Below, one piece after another: positions 24,601-38,100 of a stretch of 64,000 nt of DNA (its first letter is position 1; each line of letters begins with the position of its first letter). Position numbers and translations under genes: made by a program. Location of the stretch: positions 8,109,192 through 8,173,191 of the forward strand of contig JAKJHU010000023.1 in NCBI GenBank assembly GCA_022316685.1, in the 5' to 3' direction. The stretch is from Progne subis subis (Eukaryota > Chordata > Aves > Passeriformes > Hirundinidae). The notes beneath the pieces were generated by a model. That model was not told the DNA's origin. It worked only from the letters and a program-made list of their open reading frames with translations, and made no database searches.

Positions 24601-27600
24601 CCAGCTTTGTGAGCGTCACATCTGCGGGGCATTTAAAGTTCTGTTCATTCCCATTTGAAAGAAATAGCCTTAGGCACCCAGCCTTAGTGCTGATTGCTTC
24701 TTTCAGAGATTAAAATCTTAAATGTAAAGCACTGTACCATTTGTATTCTTTAAAACGCAAGACATGCAATGTAAAGTGCCTAGAATGAAATTTTTGTAGC
24801 ATGTGGGAAGAGCCAGAAAAGCCCATATAAAATTGTCAAGGTTTAATAGAGTAGTGGGTAAATAAGCAATGGAAATGTTAAAGTTCCAGAATGTTTGTTA
24901 ACATTGTAATACAATTTGATGAATAATGCTTTTTTACTGTAATTGATGCTTTTGGTATATGAGGGTGCTTTTCCTAGAAAATTTGTACATCTTCTTTGGA
25001 GATTTCTTGTAAGGTCCAATTGCTCTATAATTAAGTGTTAAGAAGCTTTAATATTAGTTATATGCAGTTAAGTTTATTTTTGCATTGTAATGATGTGTGT
25101 GTGAGCAGCTTTTCTTAGGACGTCTGAATGGAGAGGCAATTAGTTTGTTTGGGGTAAAGTTGCTGGAAAGTGAGGCAGTTAAATAGTGAACTGTAGGGGT
25201 TTTTAAGAGTATGTTTCTGTGTAAATACTATTTTTGTACCTTCATGCACCTGCTGGCTGGCTTGACGTGTGTGGGCAGTGAGGGCTGAGGATGCGCACCC
25301 AGCTCCTGCTGCAGTGCTGGCCACGGAGCAGCAATGCTGCCTCACTCCTGGGAGCAGCAGGAGATGATTTGGTGAGCCACCTGCTCAGTCCAGATGTGTT
25401 TCTGTAAACTCACCACACTGCCTAAAACTCGTATCCTGTATCTGTGATCTCTTAAAGTAGATTACCATCTTTTGGGGATGGGAAGGATGGCTTGAGGTAC
25501 CTGAGCCTCTTATCTGTGGTGGATCTGTACACAAAGAGTAACTGGTGCATAAATGGTGTCGATGACCATCAGAGGGGCTTTTGTCCTTGTTAGTCTTTCT
25601 GCTTGGTCAACAAGGGTGTAGGTCTGGAGGAAAGTCAGGAGCTGCCTCATAGCCATTCAGAAAACAGCAGCTGTCTCTATCGGACAAGTTATGACTTATT
25701 TATTTGGGCTTGCTCTGATAGTTTCTTTTATATACTATGGACATTTGGCATAAGTGCACACAACTAAACCATTTGTAGTAGAGGAGATATAATATATTAC
25801 ACCCTTAGCACTGTTCGTCTGCAGGGACGTGCTGTGTATGTGCCCGTAGCATCTCTCTGCCCAAGATCCCGGTCACAAAAAGTAACAGCTTTAGTTTCTA
25901 TGTCTTTTGGATAGGACCAAAAATTCATTATTTTCTTATCTTAGATCTAAATGAAGTGTAAACTTCTTCTTTGTGATGTTAAGTTTCATGTTTATTTCAG
26001 CAGTCTTGTTTCAAGACTGGTTTATAATTCTGAACTTTAACTAAGGCACCTGCTTTATGGGTAGTGATTGCTCAGTTTGGATCCAAGCTGGTGCAGTAAT
26101 GGTGTGCTTATTGTGGTTCTTATGTCTGCTCTCTTCCTGTTTTTCTGAATTACTTTCAGAGCCTAATATCAAAGTCTTTCTGAAGTACTACACCTATAGC
26201 AGAATTTTAGTGCTCTTTCATGTGTTTTAGCAGGGTGATAGCCTTTCTGCTTAACAGGTAAGATACTGTTAAGTCCAAACTAATCGTAAAGTACATTTTC
26301 TTTTTTGGCTTTGTAAGAATAATGCTGTACCCAGTTTAAGCATGAGCAGTGTTTTGGACTGATTACCGATTTTTATTTTTTCTTTTTTTTAACCCATAAG
26401 TGGCTTATATTCTTGCTATTAGTATGCTGTTATCTAAACCTAAGCAAAATGTATTAAAGGTAGATGTGCTGTTTAGATAATTTCATTCTAGGCTTTCAAC
26501 TTCACAAATCAGGTCAAATTCTATTTAAGATACCAAGGGAATTCCATCATTTTAATTTCCATCAGTTTTCATAAAAGGGATGAACTTCTTTGATGGAAAT
26601 CTAAGTCAGTTGTCTTCTCAAGGTAATACTAGACTCCTTTTAGTGTAGGGCAAAGACGAGGTTGAGCCTTTCATCCTCTACCATACATTAGTTCAGGGAG
26701 CAGCTGAAGTTTATAAAACCTGTAAGAGGGTAGCACTGTTTTAATGAGGTGCATGCCTAAAATGAAGCATGTACCATTATTTATGTACTGTGTGGAATCT
26801 ATCATGGATTAATGCAGGCAGGTTCAGTGGAAAGGAGTGCAGTTCTTTGGGCACTTACAAAAGCCCACTTAAAAAGAGCAGTTTGTAAAACTGAGTCTTG
26901 TGCATGGAGGAATGTGAAAGGGTATCAGAGCTTCTAAATTTGGTGGAACCCTTTATTGTCACTAACATCTGTCAGGGGCTCAGAGATTAAAAGGGCTGAT
27001 CTGATGCATGTGTGATGGCATTTCCCCTACCAAATCTCTTGTATGTGTACCTTGCACTGGAGGGCTGTAAAGAGCAGACAGTGTTTTTTTGGGAAGGCCA
27101 GGTGATATCAACTGGTTTTAATCCCAAAATAAGCAGTGTTATGATTAGATGAAAAACTGAATATGGTATGTAATTATTTTTCAGCTTGTTGCAGGAAAAT
27201 ACTACCTATTCTGAATATTCTGTAGTGCTCAATGGTGTGAGCACTAAATGGAGGAAAGAGGGGGATTGCCTTCAGAAAGGGGATCTCCAGAAACAGCAGA
27301 AAGGGACATACCCTACCTCTGTCCTGGGCTGGAGCCACATACAATCAGTGACAGATGTGCTGTCATGCTGAGAAAGAGATGGAGGAGATTGTCCTGTTAC
27401 AGCTTGTTTCACCTCTGGGTTTGTTTTTTTTTTTAATATAATTGGAAAGTTGTCATGGAAAGTGGAGCGAGAAATACAGATTTGCTGCAAGTTTTCCTGA
27501 TGCTTTGAGTCTTTAGTCTTCTTCCGTTTTTGAAGAGTGAAGCAAATAGTACAGTGAGTATTTGCAGCTGTCTAGTCCTTTGGGCATTTAGGAGTTGTTA

Positions 27601-27687
27601 TGTCTTTTATGACCTGTTAATGCTTTGTTAGCTGCAGAAATGTCTAGCAACACTGAATGGTCCTTTGAAATGGCACTTGGTGTGATT

Positions 27688-27768
27688 CTTGGGTTGTCCA
27701 GGGACAAGAGTTGGGCCTTGATGATCCTTGTGGGTCCATTCCAACTCACGATATTCTGTGATTCAGTG
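27688..27768 (+). mobile_element. CR1 LINE 3'-end fragment
   Basis: Matches the 3' untranslated end of avian CR1 in sense orientation: GGACAAGAGTTGGGCC, then TTGATGATCCTTGTGGGTCC, TTCCAACTC, and the terminal ATTCTGTGATTC. It is severely 5'-truncated (about 80 bp), as most CR1 copies are. It lies within intron 1. Confidence 0.9.
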
Positions 27769-29011
27769 ATAATGTTTGTGCAAATAGATGGACATAAATT
27801 TTTTGGTGGCATTTGCACAAAGGCCCCTTGTGTAAGGAGGTTTTCTGAGTTGGGGAAATAGCACAGCTAAAAGCACCAGCAGCAGGTGAGTCCAGTGTAT
27901 TTGCCTGGGAACTGCAAGCAGCTCTCTGGGCTTTTTTTTCCTGCCGAAGCATTGTCTCCACAGGGGAGCTGTCAGGAAATTGCTTAAGGGTTGTTTAGTT
28001 CTGGTTGGTTTGGTTTTGTTCCCTGACTGGACACCAGTATGTGGGACCAGTGTAGTTACTCCATTATATAAGCCAGGCTACATGATGAAGTGTTGCAGCA
28101 GCAGAAAAACGAGTTGAGGCAAATTGTGTCTTCGTTAATATACAGTGGTAGGGAGTCACAATCAGCATTATGTTATTTGGATTCTCAAGTGGGAGAGAGA
28201 AACAGGTATTTTATGCATTGGAAGAGGATGGTAGCAGAAGTATTGCTGCTGACGTTGAAGTACAACGAGGGGAGACAAACATTGCTCTGAAAGCAGGTAA
28301 CTTCATCTGAGGTGCTGACAGCAGTGCAGAAATGTCCCAGGGCTGTGCTCCATGCCTTCAATGAAAAAAATAAATTGTGCATGTTATTTGACTTTTATAG
28401 ATTTCTTCATCTGACTGAAGGTATGTGTGTTTCTCCTGGATACTCTGTTGTGAATAAAAATTCTGGAACTTAGGGATGAATTTTCCGACTGCACGCTGTG
28501 TGGATAGAGTTCTGTTGGATCATGTCTGAACCAAGACTTTGTCTGAACCAAAACCAAACTTTTACAGTCCTTTTCCAGTGTGAAGGCAATGTAGAAGGGA
28601 GGAAGCCAAAGTTGCCTAAAAGGGTGAAAAATCCCCTTTCTGCCATGGTATTTGTCTTTTTTCCCCTTGTTCCTTTATGGATTACAGCACTCTGAGTGCT
28701 GCTGGTGGTGTTGCTTCTTATTTGCTAAAGACAAGTTCAGAAAAACTGTGTAGGGTTCTTTAGAATGTAGGCATCTCTTGCTATGTTTACAACAGCAAAT
28801 TCTTTTCTACCTTACCTGCTGTATTTACACTGCTGAAAGTAAGCTCAGTGCCTTGCAGAACGAATAGTTAAGAGATCCCTCTTCAGTGTCAAGGGAGTCT
28901 GAGCTGAAGACAGAGGTGTGTCTGAGTGTAGAGACAATTTCATGCAGGGATGTAGCTCTTAGTGCTAATTGTGAAGATTTTTTTTCATAATTTAATTAGT
29001 TTGCTTTATTT

Positions 29012-29033
29012 AAAAAAAAAAAAAAAAAAAAAA
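29012..29033. repeat. Poly(A) run, 22 nt
   Basis: Uninterrupted A run within intron 1. No clear retrocopy body was recognised next to it. Confidence 0.9.
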
Positions 29034-31177
29034 GAGTTAGGTATTTGGACAAAACCAGGTTGAATAATAATGATGAATGTTTTCAGGAAGAGTACTCCAG
29101 GCTTGAAGGGAGAAGTGGAAAACAGCACAGAGGTTTCAGTGTGTGAATGAACCAAAATGTTTAAACAAATTGTCAAAATCTTGTGCTACTGTAAATACCT
29201 ACTATTAAACTGCTAAATCCGGCAGTTTTGTTTAAGATAGAAACATAAGCTATATTTTTTATTTATTTTAATATAACGTTAAAATGTCCTTTCATGTGGA
29301 AAGATTGGCATTTTAAGAATATTTAAAGCTGTTAATGGCCAGTCAGCCGCTTTGCTGAACTGCTGACTTCACACATACCATTTCCTTTTTCAGGTTTTTA
29401 CAACCCCACATCTTCTGACTTTTAAAGCAGGATGGGGAGGAAGGGAAGGAGGAGAAAGGCTTTTTCATTTTTTGTTGGTAGCCATAGAGCAACTCTAAAC
29501 TGCAATTTTAAAAATTACTGTCAATTTAGTAAATGTTAAATCAGCATGGTATTAATTGTTTCTGTTGTGCATTAATACAAGCTATGCTGTTTAATTTGGA
29601 AACCTTACTTCTCTGATGTTCTCATTTATAAGTGTGATTTCTTGTTTCAGGACTTTTTGGGACAAATCTTTGGTCTATACCTTGTTAGTGTTTATTTTTA
29701 AGGTATACAATGCCTTACTCTGTACTGAATAACACACTTAATAGGGTTTGAGAGGTTAGAGAGAGTTTTGCATTCTTGAAATGTATGACTTACTGTAATT
29801 ACAGTTGCTCATATTCTAAAGCAGGTCGTAAACTTACCTGGAGAGAGAGCAGAACATTTACAGGCAATATTTTACTGCTGACAGCTTAAAAGTTTGTTTA
29901 TGCTAATCACTTCATAAATAGTACACCACTGGTGACTTTCTGAGAAGTTTTGCAAGTGCAGAAAATTTCTGCTTGATGTTGAAGCAAATGACGCTACAAA
30001 AATACATTTGTGAAGCACTAAGTACCCGCTTGCTTTCTTTAACAACTTAAGAAATACTCAAGCTTAGTTGTTGTAATGATATATATGGCTAGTTAATATT
30101 TGCTGGTTTGAAAGCCTGTAAATTTGATTGAAGTCCATCTGTCCTAGCGTTGGTTTTAGTGGCTAGGGGAGGTGTTTGGATATATCAGTTTTTAAAAGTT
30201 CAGCTGTATGAAAATGTGGAAGTTTAATTTCCTTTCCTTGAAAGAATTTAACTTTTTTTTGGTGTTTCTCTTTTTTTTTTTAATGCAAAGAATGTGAACT
30301 AAAGGGATTCCAACTCAGATCAAATTTCTTGTAAGAACACCGACTGATGATGTATTTGTGTGCATAAATGAAAGAAGACCTGATTTTTATTGTTTCAGTG
30401 TAAAGTCATATATGTGTAATGCTAAATAATACTGAGTTTATAAATACCAAGCTTTTGTTCTGTTTTCTAAAGTTCTGATATATTAGTGTAATTTTTCTTC
30501 CTTTAGCTTTTGAGATGATACATTTCCATAATGATTCTACAGTATGCACTGAGAGGTAAACTGACTATCTCTATTACAGAAATGAGGAAGTATGCTGTTG
30601 TGTCTTCAAGTATACTAGATGAGTCTATATGCTGGGTAGTTTGCTAGAAATTATTTTTAAGTATTGAGAAGTTTATTTAATAAAATACTGTATATTATTT
30701 AAAAACTCCTTTTAAGTTTTACTCTCCTTGTTTGTCTCTTTCAGCCCCTTAAAGACTTTTAAAAATGGTATGAAGTAGGGTTTCTATTTAAGAGACAGCA
30801 GATGAATAAATGATTGGGTGTTCCAGATTCATCAAGGATAGCTTTGAAGTAATGCAGTGAAGTCACACTTGTTTGGGAAGCGACTGGTGCCTGTAGGTCC
30901 ATGTTCCCCGTGTGTGGAGTCTGGAGTGTGTGTCCATGGGGGAGGCTGCACAGGTCCTTTTCTTGAAGGGCTCTGCAGCGCTGGCAGTGACAAACAGCAA
31001 GGAGGAGAGGGGCGATGGGAGTGTGGCCAGCAGTTGTAGCTGATGTCTCGTGTGTTTCTAAACGTAATAGCGCATGAAAGCTGGCGGTGAGATCAAACAT
31101 AGGGTTTGTATAAGTGAAAGAATTGGCAGGGGGAAGTATTTCTTAGCTTACACTCTACCTATAACTTTTTGCTGTAC

Positions 31178-31231
31178 AAACTGTAATTCTTTTTCGCTCT
31201 TGTGAAACTGTAATTCTTTTTCACCCTTGCA
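31178..31231. repeat. 27-bp direct tandem duplication
   Basis: AAACTGTAATTCTTTTTC followed by a short variable tail occurs at 31178 and again immediately at 31205, with two or three differences in the last third of the unit. It lies in intron 1. Confidence 0.85.
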
Positions 31232-34200
31232 TATGGAATTTTAATCTCGAAGAATTTGTAGAGGAAAAAAAGGGGAAAATACAACTCTGTTCATGTTAAG
31301 CCTGAAAAATGTCTGCCTTTATTTCAAACTAAAACTAGAACTTCATCGATGCTTCCAAGTGGCTATTTTGTTAGATTTCTCCTCAGTGCAGCGTGTCTGT
31401 GTAAAATAGCCTCAGTCCTTACCCAGCAGAGATTGCCCATTGACGACTGTCCCACCCATGAAGATGCCAATGGTGAGGTCTGAGTTACTGCATTTGTACC
31501 TCTGGTAGGGTCAAAAAAGCTAATGGGCTTTTAAACTGCTGGCTCTTGCCCTGCCTTAGATGCAGAGTCATTGAGAGAAAAACCTTAATCTTTTTTCTAT
31601 GGACTGAACCCACTATCTCCTCTTTGCTGAGGCTTCTTCTAAATGTTACGTTTATCTTCATAGTTCTGTTGTGTGTTTTTTATGAGCAGGCATGCTGTCA
31701 AGATAAACTTGCACTGGGAAGCTCTAGATATGCATAATTATTTTCTTTTTCAGGACATTTGGCTTACTGGAGTGCCTGGCTAACAGTGAGAAAGATAATG
31801 GAGATGCATGGCAGGCAAAAGAGGGAGCAATTTTGACATTTTCTGTAGAATGCTATCTTCTTTGAAATGCAGCAATACAAGCCCTTTGAGTAATTCTTGT
31901 AAAATAGAAAGAGCAAATGTAGGCAGGAAGAATGTTTTCCACCCTGTTTTCTGACACCTAGTATTATGTACTAGCAATGTAGAGAGAGGGGGTGAAGACC
32001 TAGGCTTGTCCACTAATGTAATGCTTTCTGACAAAGGACTTGCGCAGTGGGAGGTGGCTAGTAGAAGTGATTTGGGGATTAGCAATAAAAACTTCAGTAA
32101 AGAATTAAAGGCAGATAAATGCTTTCCATCTGATTTTTTTAAAAGTGACTCATGTAAGGGATGTTAATCACAGAAAGGTTAAAACTCAGTTTACAGAATG
32201 AATTGAGTTGTAAGTGATGTAAATAATACACTTCATGAGTGTGGATATCCTTTGAGTACTCTTTGGATTGAAGATATTTGATGATTAATCCAGTATTATC
32301 CTAGGTTTGTGGGTTTTTCCCCCTTGCTTTTTCCTTAATTTGCAGCAAATGGTTTCTCACTGGGTTTTGTACTTACAGTCGCCTTAATACTTTGGTCATT
32401 TTCTGTCTTTGACTGAAAACCTCTATGCTTATCTCAGTCTTAATAACTTTGGTTTTCAGTCTGCAGTTTTGTGCGCGCTGATGGCATTGCACTTCAGCTT
32501 GTCATTGCATTTCTTTGTTTACTCATATATTCCTGAACTTGTTTTGTTTCCTTCCATTTGTCTCTTCATTCCTAGAAGCTGCTCGATTAATTTCTTAACC
32601 CCATGTTTCTCAGTCAGCTTGCTTGCTAAGGCACACTTAAAAGAATGCCTTGAGATCTGTCCTTGCTGTGTAATTTTGCCAGACTGTGCCCTGGAGGTGT
32701 TTTCCCTGTGTTTGCTGGTGTTACTCTTCTCTTCTGTGGTGGGTGTGCTGTGGGTTGAGGCAGCCTGGGGAGGGTGAGTGCAACTCAGGGACTCTATCTT
32801 GGCTAGCAAAGGACACAACTGCCTGGCTTAGGGTTTGCCACTTAAGTATGTGAGGTGGTGGAACGTAGTTCCTAGGTCTGCCCCTGCAGAAGAAGTTACA
32901 CTTTGTTTTCAGATTGACCCTGCCCTGTTTTTGAAGTAACTGGTTTTAATTTTGCTGTGGTTCAGCAAAATTAAAAAAAAAATGTAGTGGTTGGTAGTTA
33001 GAGGCTCAGAAATGCCATTCTTGAATGTTTTCTGTGACAAACAGAACAATCTATGAGCTAATTTAATAGCAGCTTTAAATTAAATTTTTAGGTGTAATTG
33101 AGTTCTAAGTAGCACCTCTTCGAATCAGTAATATATTGTGTTTCTGTAGTTGGTTTGCCTCATTTCAAACAGCTCTTTCAGAACTTTGAGTTGTCTTATA
33201 TTTTTAACAGGCTGGTGGGCCTGCTGTAAAACAGCCTATCTGGTACAACACAAGCTAATGAAAAGCTGGAATCCTTTTTATGTTCTCACAGATGCTCCAG
33301 TTGTGCTAAACTTGATGACTATCACTGCAGGGTTGGAATCTTTATTACTGCACCAAGTGCAATCTGGTACTTGGAACAAAAAGATAAAAACCATTCGCTG
33401 TTCTAAAGTAATCTGTAAAAACAGTTACTCTGACTCTACATCACCTTCCATGATTTATTTACTGGCAGTGGAAAAGCTTTGAATTTTTGGGGGAGTCTGT
33501 GAAAGTATAAAGTATTTCAAATTTATTTGATGGCTTAAAAGGATTTCTATTCTTAATCTTGATGATCACTTATGCTGTGAATGCTATTGTGTAGCAGAAC
33601 CTGCTTATTTTATGGTAGTATTCAGTTTTATTTATAACTCCTTTCAAGACTCAGTCTTGAGTTTGGTTAATATCTATCTGGCATGTTCACAGACAACACA
33701 CACATTAAATGAAATCATCAGTCACTGGCATTTAAAAAAATCAACTTACCAACTTTTAATTAGCTTTAGCCATGGTCTTGCACTGTATAAAGTTTTCATC
33801 ATCCAGTCCATTATCATAGTGTGCAAGTTTCTTGAAGAATCAGGAGAGTATCACAGTTTCAGGAAAATACTCAGCTGTATGATACTTTTCTTTTTATATG
33901 TGATATATATGTGTATTTTAATTCTTTTTTTCATATGTGAGTAGAAGAGTCAAGAAATTCCAAGTAGATAACCTGTTTTTCAACTGTTAGTTCTCCTGTG
34001 TCACAGTGGAAAGATGTAGCTTCTAAAAATGCTACCCTTGACAAAATTAATTGTGGAAAAAATATGCAGATAATTAAATTTTAAAAACTCCTCAAGTTTT
34101 TGGTGATATCAGCTTTAAATCTCATGGAAATTGCTTGAAAGGAAATTATCCAAGAACATAATTCAGAATGTTGAATGTATTTACCCATTATTACTTGAAA

Positions 34201-34994
34201 AGTTAATGGAGAAGGATAATAAACTTGCTGGCTTTGTTGCTTCAGGCCTAATGCTTGAAATGAGTTTGATTTGAACACAGTCAAAGTTCAAAATACTAGA
34301 TACTGGAGTAAAAAATCACAGTAACACACACAAAAAAGAAAGTTTGTTTTTTGCTGTTTTACAGTAGTTTAACCAATCCTTCCCTTCCAGTTTCTAAACC
34401 CAGCAAGAATGTGACTCATTGCTTTTATCTGCAGTTAGCATTTCCCTCACAGTTCTCTATGTGCTGTTACAAGTCTGTAACAAATCATAGGGCAAGGGTA
34501 TCAGTGAACACTTGGGCCTTGTACAGATTTTTTATATTAATTTTTTGTTCCCTCTTCAACTGTAGTTGTGCAAGATAATGTGTTTTACCCAAAGGTATTG
34601 AAGTTGATGATTGTTTAACTTTATGCAAGTGAGGCAGGGTGAGTAGGTTACGTATACAGAGTCTTAGATTTTTCAGTAATGTTTCTTGGGGGGAAAAGGA
34701 ATAAAGCACATTTTATATCTTTCTTAGATTTAGAAATCCACAGAAAATGCAAATCATTAGGCAATGAACTGTCTAAAACAAGGAAATGAAAGTTTGCATT
34801 TGGTACCTTTGCTACTTTTATTTAACCGTTGCTTTCACGCTACTCTCCTACAGATAGTTAGTTAAACACTTGCAATTTAAAACCAGCAAGGTAATTATAC
34901 ACCAATATAAAAAAAATTCTCCTTTCCAAAAAAAAAAGAAAATCCAAATGCCAACAACTTCCCCCCCCTAACTTGTTGTATTACTGCTCCACAG

Positions 34995-35080
34995 GAAACT
35001 GTTGTGCTGAAAGGAAGAATTAAGTGGTCTTTCAACTTCAGCCTTTTTATTGTGAGAGGGGAGATCACAGAAGTGTTACC
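34995..35080 (+). other. SCML2: Exon 2, 5' untranslated part
   Basis: The acceptor is CTCCACAG|GAAAC, preceded by a C-run and CTAAC. The 86 bases before the start codon contain no ATG, and there is an in-frame TAA at 35021-35023, so translation cannot be extended upstream in this exon. Confidence 0.85.
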
Positions 35081-35102
35081 ATGGGGAGAACAACAGCGAA
35101 AG
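35081..35102 (+). CDS. SCML2: SCML2-like, exon 2: translation start, codons 1-7
   Basis: ATG in an excellent context (GTTACCATGGGG) opens MGRTTAK plus the first base of codon 8, then the donor AAAG|GTAAGG. Human SCML2 begins MGQTVNED, so length, first residues and splice phase all agree. The phase-1 end joins exon 3 to make an Asp codon at position 8. An in-frame TAA 60 bases upstream and the lack of an earlier ATG in the exon support this start. With only 22 coding bases the exon is easily missed by gene predictors. Confidence 0.9.
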
Positions 35103-38100
35103 GTAAGGCCTGGTAGCTGTAATCCAAGAGGAAAGAAAGTGGGGAACCTGCTAAATTCTCTTTTTGGAGCTGGTGGGATACAACATGACGATTTGCTATG
35201 ATGTTAGATTAAGGAAGACAATTTGTGATCTCTGCTGAATACAGGTAAGGTCAGACTTCACATTGTTTTAGAATACTTGTGCTGAATTTGGCTGTCTTGA
35301 GTTCTACAAGTTTAATGAAAAGAATTCTGTCCTGTGACAGCTTTGAAACCATTACTGCACTCCGAAATTGAGGAATGTGTCTAGATATGCTATGAAGTAA
35401 AATGTAAGGCTTTATTTTGGAGGTGCCTATAATTTAGCAGGATGATAACTAAGTAGTACAGATAATCAAATTTTATCACAATGAATGGCATTAGCATTTT
35501 TCTCTTGAAGATAAAATGAATATTTTAAAAGGAATTTATCCACAAGTACACGGTGTACCACAAAGGTGTGATTTCTGCTATGGCATGTCTGCAGATGATA
35601 ATTATAAGTTCAGACCTAAAATAGAGAGTGAGACTTAAGAAGAAACAAGAATGTTTGAGCTGATGTAAGAAAAAAACATGAAGAGCAAAAAATCTACTGT
35701 CTGAAACCGTGTTGCTGCTGCTTTGGCAGCTTCCAGACTGGTAGTCCTCCCCCATAAAAGGCTTCTAGCACTTTTGCACTTTCCTTGAGCTTTCCACCTT
35801 CAACCCAAGCTGCTTTATGTGCCTGTGTGTCCCCTTGGTAAATAATTGTCTTTTGCTAGAATAGATTTTCTGTAGTGGCAGGAGTCATCCGTTTAATTGT
35901 TGCACCAAGAGTTTATGGAGGAAGTCTGTCCCCTTCTCTTGAAGGTTTTCTGCATGGCTGTTGTCTAAATGTAGTCAAAGAGACTCACTGTTCCAAGCAG
36001 ATAAGATAAAATTCCCTCTAGAGAAGCACAAAAAGAAAGGAAAGGAGAAATTTCATATTCACTCCATCTGGATATCCTCAACTGTGTGCACTGAGGCATG
36101 GTGAAAGGTAACTGAAAGTAGCAGGGAGTGAGAAGAAGGCCCCTTCCTGAGCAATGTAAGTCTTGGGCTTGTTTCAGTAAACTTCATTTGAGGGTGAGTA
36201 ACTATGTGGCTTGGAAAGAGCAAAAGTTTTTGTCACCCAAAGGAATTTCACATACTCCAGGAAAAGACAAGGGGTTTGTTTGAGAAGAGTGGTATCCTGC
36301 CGTGGTTTGAACAGCCAGAAGAGTGGAAGACTTCAGGGTGCTTAAGGGATATCTGCAGAAGTCTTGAAAGCATGACTGTGAACTTCATTTTCCCCTCATT
36401 GTACACGAACAAATAACAGATCTTAGAAGACAGCACATACAGGCCTTCCCATGTAGCACACCATTCTGGGATGGAAACTATTACTGTTAAAAGACATGAT
36501 GCTTGCCATCACTTAGACAAAACAATCATCTAGTTTGCTTAAAGGTTATGTCTTCTAGAAAGAACTGCAGAGTTTTAAAGCGTCTCAGGCAAGAAACTGG
36601 TGTTCAGTATGGGAGCTTGTAACAGGAAATACACATTGGTCACCAGGATTGTCTTTACCTCTGCCTTCTCTTTTTTATTTTTTTTAATTTGGTATTCACA
36701 AGTCAGTCAGGATAGCTTTGTCTTTTTTTTCCCCCTTTGTCTCTAATTTCTTAAGTGATAGATGTGGTTGCTCTTGCCTGTCTTCTGTTGAGTAATCTTA
36801 TCAGCAAAATTCTGTGGTTACAGATAGGGTGGGAGTAATGTAAACACGTGAAGTTTTGAATCAGTAAGCAGAAAGCACTATGTTAAATAATCTTACTCTA
36901 ATCTTGGCTTGTATCTAAAGCTTTAGCTTATGAAGTACAATCTAGAAGATAAATAGTTGGTGAACAATAGAATATATTGCTTTTAAAATTTTAGGATATG
37001 CTGCTGTTCTTGCTACCCTAAAAGAAAGAAATCTTTCACAGGGTATTTAACCTGTACATGGTGTAGGCTAAATATATATAGATAGATTGCAAATACATAA
37101 ATGCTATGTACTTATATGTATTACATTATTTTCAAAACTTTTTTTTGAAATGCTATCTTGTTATTCATTGTTTTTTTAGGGAGCTGATTAGCATTTAATT
37201 AGGTCCACTTGATTAAACAAAACTTCATTCTAATTCTGGTTTTGGCAAATGATCTAAGACATACTGTGTTTTACATTGAGAAATAAACTGAAAGTTTTCC
37301 CTTTAAAAATGGACAGGGGAAGATAGATGATGATAAATTAAGCTGACTTTTTTTTTTTTTTTTTTGCTACCATGAGCTTCAAGACTCTAGGACTCATAAG
37401 TCTCTTCTGTCTCCAGTATATAAATAGGATTCCTATTTTCAAATCAAATTTTCAGAATTCAAGGAATTAGCCATTGAATGTGGCTAGGAGCTGAATGTAC
37501 AAGGAGATGAAAAGAAAATACTCTTGTACCTGTACAATTATTCACAGGTACATATTATGTCTTTCATTACCTCATATTTTGAGGTTTGACCTCAAAGCTT
37601 GACCAAAGCTTGATCCAAGGTGAGGATCATATGTAGAGAGAGTCATCTTGTTCAGCCCAGTTATTTGAATAATAGCATTCTGGCTAATTTTTTTTCTGTG
37701 ATCTTTGGAAGATCATTTAAAGTTATTAAAATATAAAATATTAAAATTTCAAATGTAGATTGGCATGCATTAAAAAACCCCATGTGTTGATGAAATATTA
37801 ATATTTATAAAATTGGTTTTAATCTTGCTTTCTTTATAGTTTTTTTAAAATAAACCATAATTTTAAACCATAAATAAACTACCTTAACTGCCAACATTGG
37901 AAAAAGCATACCTGAACAGGGCTAGGAAATACAGGCTGGGAAGCAATGACTGTGAAATACAGACTGGGGGAAGGTTTTCTGGGGTGGCAGTAGGTACATA
38001 GTGTCCCATGTGGAAATGGGTTGGTAATTCTTCCTGCTAGTAGCTTTGCATCTGCTTGGACAAAACACTTCAGCTTTGTAATGGTATTCCCAACTTCCCA

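Larger units (their letters stand above)
21612..34994 (+). other. Intron 1 of SCML2-like gene
   Basis: About 13.4 kb, AT-rich beyond the CpG island. It begins with the donor GTGAGT and ends with a classic acceptor: CTAAC as a possible branch site, a C-run and CTCCACAG just before 34995. It contains a short CR1 tail at 27.7 kb, an A-run at 29.0 kb and a 27-bp tandem duplication at 31.18 kb. No other coding sequence was recognised. An AG/GT-bounded 49-nt segment at 30507-30555 is a weak candidate 5' UTR cassette exon. Confidence 0.6.

Noticed and set aside
32409..32777. 122-codon open frame on + strand in intron 1
   Set aside because: Hydrophobic low-information sequence, no motif, the opposite strand is also open, and it has no splice-consistent borders.
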